51,675 nucleotides of DNA from a virus. The stretch is taken from positions 1 through 51,675 of the IMG/VR virus record IMGVR_UViG_3300025010_000081; one strand, written 5' to 3'. Below, in pieces: positions 1-9,955 of this stretch. The position numbers and the translations under genes were made by a program. Below the pieces are notes generated by a model, which was given only the letters and a program-made list of their open reading frames with translations, searched no databases and was not told the DNA's origin. Position 1 is the first letter of the stretch, and each line of letters starts with the position of its first letter.

Positions 1-31
1 TAAGTAATCTCTGTTTTATTTTAATAAATAA

Positions 32-48
32 AACATTCTTATAATACA
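32..48 (+). promoter_or_regulatory. Putative late promoter, AACA-N6-TA type
   Basis: The sequence AACA, six bases, then TA (32-43) lies in the context AAACATTCTTATAATA. Nearly the same string, AAACATNNTTATAATA, recurs at 9849 and 12093, each time upstream of the first gene of a plus-strand unit. AACA(N6)TW is the consensus described for late promoters read by the AR9 non-virion RNA polymerase. Function here is inferred. Confidence 0.5.
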
Positions 49-79
49 AATACTATGATTAAAGGAGATGCTATAATTA

Positions 80-457
80 ATGGCTATTGAACAAGATAGT
101 GGATACCCGGTAGATAAAACACTGAGAGACGCCATCGCGGCATTAAACACAAAGGTAGATAATATCATTTCTGGTTCTGCTCCAGCATTTTCTAGAGAAA
201 AAGGAAGCACTATACTATATGATGGAACTATTACTGCAACAACAACTGCGGCACCGCTAGGTAGTCAGGCATGCAACGGTGTATTAATACAATCAGATTT
301 AGATAACACTGTAGATATTTTAATTGGGAATGCAACGTCTCAGCATATTAGAATATTACCAGGAGCAGATTTTCCAGTATCTTGTAGTAATATTAATCTT
401 ATATATATTAAATCCGTAAGTGGAACGGCAGTTATTAATTATCTTGCATTTAGTTAA
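80..457 (+). CDS. Small virion-type protein, 125 aa
   Basis: The start is set by AAAGGAG upstream of ATG. The C-terminal two thirds are rich in beta-strand-forming residues and in Thr/Ala/Gly, as in small phage decoration or tail-accessory proteins. No catalytic motif or membrane segment is visible. It is the first gene after a putative late promoter and lies 18 bases before the first of three giant beta-propeller genes, so a structural or assembly role in the same particle component is inferred. The exact family is not recognised. Confidence 0.75.
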   Translation: MAIEQDSGYPVDKTLRDAIAALNTKVDNIISGSAPAFSREKGSTILYDGTITATTTAAPLGSQACNGVLIQSDLDNTVDILIGNATSQHIRILPGADFPVSCSNINLIYIKSVSGTAVINYLAFS

Positions 458-475
458 AAGGAGGTAATCTAAATA

Positions 476-3448
476 ATGTTTGGTATAAATTCATCTCAAA
501 GTCTTATGAAAAAAATTAATATATTTAAAGACTACTTAGATTTAGATAGTACCCAAATAGACTTAGAATTATTAAATTTAAAAATGCAACTAGAAGAAGC
601 TAGTATTCTAAACTTTATTAATAAAACAGGTATCGGATTCTATGATTTATTTGATACTACAAATAATATAGATATTCCAAACACTACGGCAACTGTAGAT
701 ACTGTAAATAAGAAAATTACGTTTACTGGATCTAAAGTTCTTAAAATGCTTCCACAAACATTTGATTCATTTAGTAATATAAATCTTAATCTATATACAT
801 CAACCTCATATGCAACTAGTAAAAATGAAGTAAATAATTCATCAACAGTAATAGCTGAGATTACAGATAAGATATTAAATATTGGAGATGATTTATTTAT
901 AAATAATACATTAAATAGGATAATTGGACGAGAAAATAATATGGTTACAATAGATAAAACGATAAAAAGTTTACAGTCATATAACGCTATAATAGATAAA
1001 ACAACTCCAGTTAATGCTGCAATCGTATCTGGAGATACATCTTTCAATAATGGAGATAAAATTGTAATGGATACTAATGGTAATATATATGTAGTATATT
1101 TTTATAATTCTCAAGTTTATTGTAGAAAATCATCTGATGATGGAACTACATGGACTGATTTAGGATTTCCGCTAATAAGCGGATATGCTCAATTTAGTCC
1201 ATCAATAGCTATAGATTCATTAAATAATTTACATGTAGTATGGCAAGGACTGGATAGTTCCAATACTACATATACTCAAATCAAATATAGTAAATTTAAT
1301 GGAACTACATGGAGTAGTTGGATAAATATACAAACTATAAGTGCATATAATCAATATGTGCCATCTATAGCTATAGATTCATTAGATAATATACATGTAA
1401 TATGGTATGGAACTGACAGTTCCAATACTACATATTATCAAATTAAATATAGTAAATTTAATGGAACTATATGGAGTAGTTGGATAACTATACAACTTAT
1501 AGTTGGGTATAATCAATATTACCCATCAATAGCTATAGATTCACTAGATAATCTACATATAATATGGTATGGAAGAGATATTTCTAATCCGACATACTAT
1601 CAAATTAAATATAGTAAATTTAATGGAACTACATGGAGTAGTTGGATAGATATACAATCTATAAGTGGATATTATCAATATTATCCATCAATAGCTATAG
1701 ATTCATTAAATAATATACATGTAGTGTGGTATGGAACAGATAGTTCTAATACTACATATACTCAAATTAAATATAGTAAATTTAATGGAACTATATGGAG
1801 TAGTTGGATAGATATACAATCTATAAGCGGATATCATCAGTTATATCCATCAATAACTATAGATTCATTAAATAATATACATGTAGTATGGCGGGGAGTT
1901 GATAGTTCTACTCCATCATATTATCAAATTAAATATAGTAAATTTAATGGAACTATATGGAGTAGTTGGATAAATTATACAGCTGGAACAACGAATCATC
2001 AGGTATATCCTTCTGCTTGTAGAAATTATAAGAATTTTACAGAACCAATTATTATATGGCAAGATACACAAACTTCAACAGTTAAATTTAGAGGAAAATA
2101 CACAGTAACAAAAACTACAAATATATATTCATCAGTTGCAAATGTTTCAGGAGATACTTCTTTAAATAATGGAGATAAAATAGTGATAGATACTAATGGT
2201 AATATATATGCAGTATATTTTTATGATACTCAAGTTTATTGTAGAAAATCATCAGATGATGGAACTACATGGAGTGATTTAGGACTTCCTATTGTAAGTG
2301 GATATAATCAATATAGACCATCAATAGCTATAGATTCATTAGATAATTTACATGTAGTATGGTATGGAAATGATGCTTCTATTCCATCATATAATCAAAT
2401 TAAATATAGTAAATTTAATGGAACTACATGGAGTAGTTGGATAAATATACAACCTATAAGTGGATATAGTCAATATTATCCATCAATAGATATAGATTCA
2501 TTAGATAATTTACATGTAGTATGGTATGGGTCCGATGCTTCTAATCCATCATATCAGCAAATTAAGTATAGTAAATTTAATGGAACTACATGGAGTAGTT
2601 TTGTGAATATGCAAGTTATAAGTAGTTATCATCAAAATTATCCATCGATAGTTATCGATTCGTTAAATAATTTACATGTGGTATGGCAGGGGTATGATAG
2701 TTCTAATGCAAATATTCAAATTAAATATAGTAAATTTAATGGAACTACATGGAGTAGTTGGATAAATATACAAACTATAACTGGATATCATCAAAATAAT
2801 CCATCAATAGCTATGGATTCATTAGATAATTTACATGTAGTATGGCATGGGGTGGATAGTTCTAATCCATCATATATTCAAATTAAATATAGTAAATTTA
2901 ATGGAACTACATGGAGTAGTTGGATAAATATACAAACTATAAGTGGATATAATCAATTTTATCCAACAATATCTATAGATTTATTAGATAATCTACATAT
3001 AGTATGGTATGGAATGGACAGTTCTAATACTACATACTATCAAATTAAATATAGTAAATTTAATGGAACTACATGGAGTAGTTGGGTTAATTATACAACT
3101 GGAACAACAGCTCATCAAGTTTATGCATCTTCTTGTAAAAACTATAAGAAATTTACAGAACCAATTATCATATGGCAAGATAATCAAACTTCGACAGTTC
3201 AATTTAGAGGAAAATTCGAAGCCTCTGTTGGATATATCATAACACTAACAAACCCTGTTACATTAATATCATCTCAAAAAGTTCCAATAGCTGATTTTAA
3301 CGCTAAGCAAGATGGGACTCAATTAGTATTAAAAGCTATAGAATCAGATAAATTTATATTCTCATTAGCTAGTATCGATACAATAGTCGATATCACAATT
3401 GAAGGTATTGATACTATTTTAAATGATATTGCATATAGCGTAAGTTAA
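476..3448 (+). CDS. Giant double beta-propeller virion protein, paralogue 1 (990 aa)
   Basis: A conserved N-terminal region of about 185 residues, likely for attachment or trimerisation, is followed by two similar beta-propellers and a beta-rich C-terminal domain of about 80 residues. Each propeller opens with a classic Asp-box (SSDDGTTW) and continues with five blades built on IDSLxNxHVVW and IKYSKFNGTTWSSW, ending in a distinct closing blade (NYKNFTEPIIIWQ). Asp-box propellers occur in sialidases and in phage receptor-binding proteins, but no sialidase catalytic arginine/tyrosine set is recognisable. AAGGAGG precedes the ATG. The next two genes are paralogues in the same order. Carbohydrate or cell-surface binding on the virion is inferred. 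Confidence 0.85.
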   Translation: MFGINSSQSLMKKINIFKDYLDLDSTQIDLELLNLKMQLEEASILNFINKTGIGFYDLFDTTNNIDIPNTTATVDTVNKKITFTGSKVLKMLPQTFDSFSNINLNLYTSTSYATSKNEVNNSSTVIAEITDKILNIGDDLFINNTLNRIIGRENNMVTIDKTIKSLQSYNAIIDKTTPVNAAIVSGDTSFNNGDKIVMDTNGNIYVVYFYNSQVYCRKSSDDGTTWTDLGFPLISGYAQFSPSIAIDSLNNLHVVWQGLDSSNTTYTQIKYSKFNGTTWSSWINIQTISAYNQYVPSIAIDSLDNIHVIWYGTDSSNTTYYQIKYSKFNGTIWSSWITIQLIVGYNQYYPSIAIDSLDNLHIIWYGRDISNPTYYQIKYSKFNGTTWSSWIDIQSISGYYQYYPSIAIDSLNNIHVVWYGTDSSNTTYTQIKYSKFNGTIWSSWIDIQSISGYHQLYPSITIDSLNNIHVVWRGVDSSTPSYYQIKYSKFNGTIWSSWINYTAGTTNHQVYPSACRNYKNFTEPIIIWQDTQTSTVKFRGKYTVTKTTNIYSSVANVSGDTSLNNGDKIVIDTNGNIYAVYFYDTQVYCRKSSDDGTTWSDLGLPIVSGYNQYRPSIAIDSLDNLHVVWYGNDASIPSYNQIKYSKFNGTTWSSWINIQPISGYSQYYPSIDIDSLDNLHVVWYGSDASNPSYQQIKYSKFNGTTWSSFVNMQVISSYHQNYPSIVIDSLNNLHVVWQGYDSSNANIQIKYSKFNGTTWSSWINIQTITGYHQNNPSIAMDSLDNLHVVWHGVDSSNPSYIQIKYSKFNGTTWSSWINIQTISGYNQFYPTISIDLLDNLHIVWYGMDSSNTTYYQIKYSKFNGTTWSSWVNYTTGTTAHQVYASSCKNYKKFTEPIIIWQDNQTSTVQFRGKFEASVGYIITLTNPVTLISSQKVPIADFNAKQDGTQLVLKAIESDKFIFSLASIDTIVDITIEGIDTILNDIAYSVS

Positions 3449-3502
3449 TAGTGATATATATTAAATATAGTGCATTTTAGTTAGAAGGAGGCTATATAAA
3501 TA

Positions 3503-6466
3503 ATGTTTGGTATAAATTCATCTCAAAGTATTGCGAAAAAGCTTAATACATTAAAGGAGAATTCGACATCCTATAATTCTAAAATAAAATTAGAATTACT
3601 AGACTTAAAAATGCAACTAGAAGAAGCTAATATTCTAAACTTTATTAATAAAACAGGTATCGGTTTCTACGATCTATTTGATACTACAGATAATATAGAT
3701 ATACCAAATACTACGGCAACTGTAGATACTGTAAATAAGAAAGTTACATTTATTGGTTCCAAAGTCCTTAAAATGCTTCCACAATCATTCGATTCATTTA
3801 GTAATATAAATCTTAATCTTTATACAGAACCTAAATATGCAACTAGTAAAAATGAAGTAAATAATTCAGTTACTGTTATAGCTGAAGTCGCAGATAAGAT
3901 ATTAAATATTGGTGATGATTTATTTATAAATAATACATTAAATAGAATAGTTAATAGAGAAAATAGTATGAGTACAATAGATAAAACGATAAAAAGTTTA
4001 CAGTCATATAACGCTATAATAGATAAAACAACTCCAGTTGATGCCGCCTCGGTGTCTGGCGATACATCTTTTAATAGTGGTGATAAAATAGTAATAGATA
4101 CTAATGGTAATATATATACAGTATATACTTATAATAATCAAGTTTATTGTAGAAAATCATCCGATGATGGAACAACATGGGCTGATTTAGGATTGCCGAT
4201 TATAAGTGGATATGGGCAATATTATCCATCAATAGTTATCGATTCGTTAAATAATTTACATGTAGTATGGCAGGGGATAGATATTTCTAATACAGCCTAC
4301 CAAATTAAGTATAGTAAATTTAATGGAACTACATGGAGTAGTTGGGTTAATATACAAACTATAAGCGGATACCATCAGCAAAATCCGTCTATAGCTATAG
4401 ATTCATTAAATAATTTACATGTAGTATGGCAGGGACTAGATAGTTCCAACGCAACCAACCAAATTAAGTATAGTAAATTTAATGGAACCACGTGGAGTAG
4501 TTGGATAACTATACAAACTATAACTAGTTATAATCAATCTGGGTCATCCATAGCTATAGATTCATTAAATAATTTACATGTTGTATGGCACGGATCTGAT
4601 AGTTCTAATACCACAGCTTATCAAATTAAATATAGTAAATTTAATGGAACTACATGGAGTAGTTGGATAAATATACAACCTATAAGTGGATACAATCAAT
4701 ATAGTCCATCAATAGCTATAGATTCATTAAATAATATACATGTAGTATGGTATGGAATAGATAGTTCTAATACATATCAGCAAATCAAATATAGTAAATT
4801 TAATGGAACTACATGGAGTAGTTGGATAAATATACAACTTATAAGTAGTTATCATCAATATGTGCCATCAATAACTATAGATTCATTAGATAATTTACAT
4901 GTAGTATGGCATGGTTATGACATTTCTAATACATCATATAATCAAATTAAATATAGCAAATTTAATGGAACTACATGGAGTAGTTGGATTAATTATACAA
5001 CAGGAACCGCAAATCATCAATATAATCCATCCACTTGTAAAAATTATAAGAATTTTACTGAGCCTATTATTATATGGCAGGCTCAACAGACATTATCTAT
5101 TAAATTTAGAGGAAAATACACAGTAACAAAAACTACAAATATATATTCCTCAGTTGCAAATGTTTCAGGAAATCCATCTTTAAATAATGGAGATAAAATT
5201 GTAATGGATACTAATGGTAATATATATGCAGTATATTTTTATGATACTCAAGTTTATTGTAAAAAATCATCCGATGATGGAACAACGTGGGCCGATTTAG
5301 GATTTCCTATTATAAGTGGATATAATCAATATAGACCATCAATAGCTATCGATTCACTAAATAATCTACATGTAATATGGTATGGAACTGATGTTTCTAA
5401 TCCATTATATTATCAAATTAAATATAGTAAATTTAATGGAACTACATGGAGTAGTTGGATAAATATACAACTTATAAGTAGTTATGGTCAATATTATCCA
5501 TCAATAGCTATAGATTCATTAAATAATATACATGTAGTATGGTATGGAGTAGATAGTTCTAATCCATCATATACGCAAATTAAGTATAGTAAATTTAATG
5601 GAACTACATGGAGTAGTTGGATAAATATACAATCTATAAGTAGCTATAATCAATATAGCCCATCAATAGCTATAGATTCATTAGATAATTTACATGTAGT
5701 ATGGCATGGGCATGATAGTTCTAATGCAACTTATCTACAAATTAAATATAGTAAATTTAATGGAACCACATGGAGTAGTTGGATAAATATACAAACTATA
5801 ACTGGATATTCTCAATCAAGCCCATCACTAGATATAGATTCATTAAATAATATACATGTAATATGGTATGGAAATGATGCTTCTTATGTAAATCCTCAAA
5901 TTAAATATAGTAAATTTAATGGAACTACATGGAGTAGTTGGATAAATATACAAACTATAAGCGGCTATGATCAATATTATCCATCAATAGCTATAGATTC
6001 ATTAGATAATTTACATGTAGTATGGCATGGAACGGATAGTTCTAATATATCATATTATCAAATTAAATATAGCAAATTTAATGGAACTACATGGAGTAGT
6101 TGGGTTAATTATACAACAGGAACAACCAATTATCAATATTATCCTTCAGTTTGTAGAAATTATAAGAATTTTACAGAACCAGTTATTATATGGCAAGATG
6201 TTCAAACATCGACAGTCCAATTTAGGGGGAAATTCGAAGCTGCTATTGGATATGTCATAACACTAACAAATCCTGTTACATTAATATCATCTCAAAAAGT
6301 TCCAATAGCTGATTTTAAAGCTAAACAAGATGAAACTCAATTAATATTAAAATCTATAGATACTGATAAATTTATATTCTCATTAGCTAATATCGATACC
6401 GTAGTCGACATCACGATTGAATGTGTTGATAATATTTTAAATGATATTGCATATAGTGTAAGTTAA
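3503..6466 (+). CDS. Giant double beta-propeller virion protein, paralogue 2 (987 aa)
   Basis: The architecture matches the gene before it: an N-terminal region starting MFGINSSQS, two Asp-box propellers each with one SSDDGTTW blade plus five IKYSKFNGTTW blades, and a beta-rich C-terminal tail. The N- and C-terminal regions are the most conserved between paralogues. Differences concentrate in the short loops between the blade motifs, the pattern expected when loops form a binding face. The 54-base leader (ending TTAGTTAGAAGGAGG) is itself similar to the leader of paralogue 3, so the unit of duplication included the intergenic region. Confidence 0.85.
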   Translation: MFGINSSQSIAKKLNTLKENSTSYNSKIKLELLDLKMQLEEANILNFINKTGIGFYDLFDTTDNIDIPNTTATVDTVNKKVTFIGSKVLKMLPQSFDSFSNINLNLYTEPKYATSKNEVNNSVTVIAEVADKILNIGDDLFINNTLNRIVNRENSMSTIDKTIKSLQSYNAIIDKTTPVDAASVSGDTSFNSGDKIVIDTNGNIYTVYTYNNQVYCRKSSDDGTTWADLGLPIISGYGQYYPSIVIDSLNNLHVVWQGIDISNTAYQIKYSKFNGTTWSSWVNIQTISGYHQQNPSIAIDSLNNLHVVWQGLDSSNATNQIKYSKFNGTTWSSWITIQTITSYNQSGSSIAIDSLNNLHVVWHGSDSSNTTAYQIKYSKFNGTTWSSWINIQPISGYNQYSPSIAIDSLNNIHVVWYGIDSSNTYQQIKYSKFNGTTWSSWINIQLISSYHQYVPSITIDSLDNLHVVWHGYDISNTSYNQIKYSKFNGTTWSSWINYTTGTANHQYNPSTCKNYKNFTEPIIIWQAQQTLSIKFRGKYTVTKTTNIYSSVANVSGNPSLNNGDKIVMDTNGNIYAVYFYDTQVYCKKSSDDGTTWADLGFPIISGYNQYRPSIAIDSLNNLHVIWYGTDVSNPLYYQIKYSKFNGTTWSSWINIQLISSYGQYYPSIAIDSLNNIHVVWYGVDSSNPSYTQIKYSKFNGTTWSSWINIQSISSYNQYSPSIAIDSLDNLHVVWHGHDSSNATYLQIKYSKFNGTTWSSWINIQTITGYSQSSPSLDIDSLNNIHVIWYGNDASYVNPQIKYSKFNGTTWSSWINIQTISGYDQYYPSIAIDSLDNLHVVWHGTDSSNISYYQIKYSKFNGTTWSSWVNYTTGTTNYQYYPSVCRNYKNFTEPVIIWQDVQTSTVQFRGKFEAAIGYVITLTNPVTLISSQKVPIADFKAKQDETQLILKSIDTDKFIFSLANIDTVVDITIECVDNILNDIAYSVS

Positions 6467-6520
6467 TAATGATCTATATTAAATATATTGTATTTAGTTA
6501 GAAGGAGGTTACAATTAATA

Positions 6521-9490
6521 ATGTTTGGTATAAATTTATCTCAAAATCTTACAAAAAAGTTTAATACATTTAAGGAAAGTGCCATATCTGATAATTCTAA
6601 AATAAAATTAGAATTACTAAACTTAAAACTTCAACTAGAAGAAGCTAGTATTCTAAACTTTATTAATAAAACAGGTATCGGTTTCTACGATCTATTTGAT
6701 ACTACAGATAATATAGATATTCTTAATACTACGGCAGTTGTAGATACTGTAAATAAGAAAGTTACGTTTACTGGATCTAAAGTTCTTAAAATGGCACCTC
6801 AAACATTTGATTCATTTACCAATATTAATCTTAATCTATATACAACTCCTAAATATGCAACTAGTAAAAATGAAGTAAATAATTCAGCTATTGTTATATC
6901 TGAAGTTGCAGATAAGATATTAAATATTGGTGATGATTTATTTATAAATAATACATTAAATAGAATAGTTGATAGAGAAAATAATATCACTATAATAGAT
7001 AAAACGATAAAAAGTTTACAGCCATACGAGGCATTAATAGATAAAACAACACCAATTACAATAGTAGCGTCACAAGGCGATACCTCTCTTAATAATGGTG
7101 ATAAAATAGTAATAGATACTAATGGCAATATATATACAGTATATTCTTATAGTAATCAAGTTTATTGTAGAAAATCATCCGATGATGGAACAACATGGAC
7201 TGATTTAGGATTGCCTATTGTAAGTGGTTATAATCAAGCAGTTCCATCAATAGCTATAGATTCATTAAATAATTTACATGTAGTATGGCAGGGGACAGAT
7301 AGTTCCTATACTGCAAATACTCAAATTAAATATAGTAAATTTAATGGAACTACATGGAGTAGTTGGATAAATATACAACCTATAAGTAGTTATAATCAAG
7401 TTACGTCATCAATAGCTATAGATTCATTAAATAATTTACATGTGGTATGGAATGGTTACGACAGTTCCAACATATCATACTATCAAATTAAATATAGTAA
7501 ATTTAATGGAACTACATGGAGTAGTTGGATAAATATACAAGCTATAAGTGGATATCATCAACTTTCCCCATCTATAACTATAGATTCATTAAATAATTTA
7601 TATGTAGTATGGTATGGAACAGATAGTACTAATTCATCATATAATCAAATTAAATATAGTAAATTTAATGGAACTACCTGGAGTAGTTGGATAAATATGC
7701 AAACTATAAGTAGTTATAGTCAATATTATCCATCAATAGCTATAGATTCATTAAATAATTTACATGTAGTATGGCGAGGTTTTGATAGTTCTAATGCCGC
7801 AAATTATCAAATTAAATATAGTAAATTTAATGGATCTACATGGAGTAGTTGGATAAATATACAAACTGTAAGTAGTTATCATCAAAATAGTCCATCCATA
7901 ACTATAGATTCATTAGATAATTTACATGTAGTATGGTATGGAGTATCTAGTTCCAGTTCCTATTATCAAATTAAATATAGTAAATTTAATGGAACCACAT
8001 GGAGTAGTTTGGTAAACTATACTAGCGCCACGCTTGATCAATTATATGTATCTGCTTGTAAAAACTATAAGAATTTCACAGAACCAATTATCATATGGCA
8101 AGATACGCAAACTACAACAGTTAAATTTCGAGGAAAATTCACAGCAGTAAAAAATACAAATATGTATTCCTCAGTTGTAGATGTTTCAGGAGATACATCT
8201 ATAACTAGTGGAGATAAAATAGTAATAGATACTAATGGAACTATATATACAATATATCTTTATACTAATCAAGTCTATTGTAAAAAATCATCAGATAATG
8301 GAACAACATGGACTGATTTAGGATTTCCTCTAATAAGTGGATATGCTCAATATAATCCATCAATAGTTATAGACTCATTAAATAATTTACATGTTGTATG
8401 GTATGGTCGCGATAGTTCTAATCCGACATATTATCAAATTAAATATAGTAAATATAATGGAACTACATGGAGTAGTTGGATAAATATACAAACTATAAGT
8501 AGTTATAATCAAGAATTCCAATCAATAGCTATAGATTCATTAAATAATTTATATGTAGTCTGGCAGGGAGCAGATAGTTCCTATACTGCAAATAGCCAAA
8601 TTAAATATAGTAAATTTAATGGAACTACATGGAGTAGTTGGATAAATATACAACCTATAAGTAGTTATAATCAATATGTGCCATCAATAACTATAGATTC
8701 ATTAAATAATATACATGTAATATGGTCTGGTTATGATAGTTCTAATACTACATATTATCAAATTAAATATAGTAAATTTAATGGAACATCATGGAGTACT
8801 GTTGTAAATATACAAACTATAAGTGGATATCATCAGTATGCTCCATTAATAACTATAGATTCGTTAAATAACTTACATGTAGTGTGGCAAGGAAGAGATA
8901 GTTCTAATCCGACATATTATCAAATTAAATATAGTAAATTTAATGGAACTACCTGGAGTAGTTGGATAAATATACAAACTATAAGTGGATATGGCCAACT
9001 GTTTCCATCATTAGCTATAGATTTATTAGATAATTTACATGTAGTCTGGCACGGGAACGATTCTTCCAATACATCATACTATCAAATTAAATATAGTAAA
9101 TTTAATGGAACTACATGGAGTAGTTGGGTTAATTATACAACTGGAACAACAGATCATCAAGTTTATGCATCTTCTTGTAAAAACTATAAGAATTTTACAG
9201 AACCGATTATCATATGGCAAGATGTTCAAACATCGACAGTTCAATTCAGAGGAAAATTCGAAGCCTCTGTTGGATATGTCATAACCTTAACTAATCCTGT
9301 GACATTAATAGCATCTCAAAAAGTTCCAATAGCTGATTTTAAAGCTAAACAAGATGAAACTCAATTAATATTAAAATCTATAGATACTGATAAATTTATA
9401 TTTTCAGTATCTGGTAGCTATACGGTAGCAACTCTAACTATTGAAGGTGTTGATAATGTTTTAAATGATATTGCATATACTGTAAGTTAA
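6521..9490 (+). CDS. Giant double beta-propeller virion protein, paralogue 3 (989 aa)
   Basis: This is the third tandem paralogue. The ATG at 6521 is preferred over an upstream in-frame TTG because AGAAGGAGG lies just before it and the resulting N-terminus (MFGINLSQ) matches the other two. It has two propellers with ten IKYSK(F/Y)NG blades and two SSD(D/N)GTTW blades. One blade reads KYNGTTW and another NGTSWSTVV, the most divergent in the set. The C-terminal domain differs from its paralogues only near the end (SGSYTVATLTIEG). Surface binding is inferred as for the paralogues. Confidence 0.85.
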   Translation: MFGINLSQNLTKKFNTFKESAISDNSKIKLELLNLKLQLEEASILNFINKTGIGFYDLFDTTDNIDILNTTAVVDTVNKKVTFTGSKVLKMAPQTFDSFTNINLNLYTTPKYATSKNEVNNSAIVISEVADKILNIGDDLFINNTLNRIVDRENNITIIDKTIKSLQPYEALIDKTTPITIVASQGDTSLNNGDKIVIDTNGNIYTVYSYSNQVYCRKSSDDGTTWTDLGLPIVSGYNQAVPSIAIDSLNNLHVVWQGTDSSYTANTQIKYSKFNGTTWSSWINIQPISSYNQVTSSIAIDSLNNLHVVWNGYDSSNISYYQIKYSKFNGTTWSSWINIQAISGYHQLSPSITIDSLNNLYVVWYGTDSTNSSYNQIKYSKFNGTTWSSWINMQTISSYSQYYPSIAIDSLNNLHVVWRGFDSSNAANYQIKYSKFNGSTWSSWINIQTVSSYHQNSPSITIDSLDNLHVVWYGVSSSSSYYQIKYSKFNGTTWSSLVNYTSATLDQLYVSACKNYKNFTEPIIIWQDTQTTTVKFRGKFTAVKNTNMYSSVVDVSGDTSITSGDKIVIDTNGTIYTIYLYTNQVYCKKSSDNGTTWTDLGFPLISGYAQYNPSIVIDSLNNLHVVWYGRDSSNPTYYQIKYSKYNGTTWSSWINIQTISSYNQEFQSIAIDSLNNLYVVWQGADSSYTANSQIKYSKFNGTTWSSWINIQPISSYNQYVPSITIDSLNNIHVIWSGYDSSNTTYYQIKYSKFNGTSWSTVVNIQTISGYHQYAPLITIDSLNNLHVVWQGRDSSNPTYYQIKYSKFNGTTWSSWINIQTISGYGQLFPSLAIDLLDNLHVVWHGNDSSNTSYYQIKYSKFNGTTWSSWVNYTTGTTDHQVYASSCKNYKNFTEPIIIWQDVQTSTVQFRGKFEASVGYVITLTNPVTLIASQKVPIADFKAKQDETQLILKSIDTDKFIFSVSGSYTVATLTIEGVDNVLNDIAYTVS

Positions 9491-9505
9491 GGAGGTATTT
9501 AGATT

Positions 9506-9661
9506 ATGGGAAAAGTTTACAATACTCAGATAATTGAACAATTGACTATTGAAAAAGATACTGAAATATTAATTGCTGATCTACTATTAGAAAATTCTGA
9601 ATTAAAACAACGGTTATCTGATATAGAATTAATTTTATCGGAGGTAATGACAAATGCGTGA
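9506..9661 (+). CDS. Small coiled-coil-like protein, 51 aa, XkdW-position
   Basis: The ATG at 9506 follows GGAGGTATTTAGATT, and the gene starts 15 bases after the third propeller gene. The product is helical, with a heptad-like run of Leu/Ile and acidic residues (LLLENSELKQRLSDIELI). Its stop overlaps the start of the next tiny gene. Many Firmicutes phages carry two such short genes after the tail-fibre genes (xkdW and xkdX of PBSX). Position and size suggest the same arrangement, but sequence alone does not prove homology. Confidence 0.7.
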   Translation: MGKVYNTQIIEQLTIEKDTEILIADLLLENSELKQRLSDIELILSEVMTNA

Positions 9662-9776
9662 TTACGTTATTAGGTTTCTAAAAAGAATCTATGCAGTTAA
9701 AGGTATTGAGTATATGAATACCTTATTAGAATTAGGAACCATCACACAAGATGAATATAATGCAGTCATATCATAG
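9654..9776 (+). CDS. XkdX-like small phage protein, 40 aa
   Basis: The ATG overlaps the end of the upstream gene by eight bases, so translation is probably coupled. A site CGGAGG lies 9 bases before the ATG. The C-terminal half (LLELGTITQDEYNAV) matches the shape of XkdX-family proteins, which end in a pattern like G-x-I-T-x-E-x-Y-x-x-I. XkdX proteins lie at the end of tail-fibre operons in Gram-positive phages and their role is unknown. A strong terminator follows, closing the propeller unit. Confidence 0.7.
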   Translation: MRDYVIRFLKRIYAVKGIEYMNTLLELGTITQDEYNAVIS

Positions 9777-9800
9777 ATAATATATTTGAATAATATAAGT

Positions 9801-9838
9801 AAGAGAGATATCTATTAAATTAGATATCTCTCTTATTA
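9801..9838 (+). terminator. Rho-independent-type terminator after the propeller operon
   Basis: A 14-bp perfect stem (AAGAGAGATATCTA with its complement) encloses a short loop and is followed by a T-rich run. It separates the fibre unit from the lysis-type unit. Confidence 0.85.
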
Positions 9839-9848
9839 TTTACCTACT

Positions 9849-9866
9849 AAACATAATTATAATATA
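9849..9866 (+). promoter_or_regulatory. Putative late promoter, AACA-N6-TA type
   Basis: AACA at 9850-9853, six bases, then TA, in the context AAACATAATTATAATA. It sits directly after a terminator and about 95 bases before the protease start. Confidence 0.5.
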
Positions 9867-9955
9867 AGTTATTATTTAATTACAGAAGAAAATACATGTT
9901 ATATATTTAGTACTACACAATAACGTAGAAATACAATAATGAAAGGGTGTTTGTT

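Noticed and set aside
640-1047. Minus-strand frame opposite the first propeller gene, and a similar one at 6799-7128
   Set aside because: They are antisense to conserved N-terminal coding sequence and appear at equivalent positions in paralogues; no ribosome sites.
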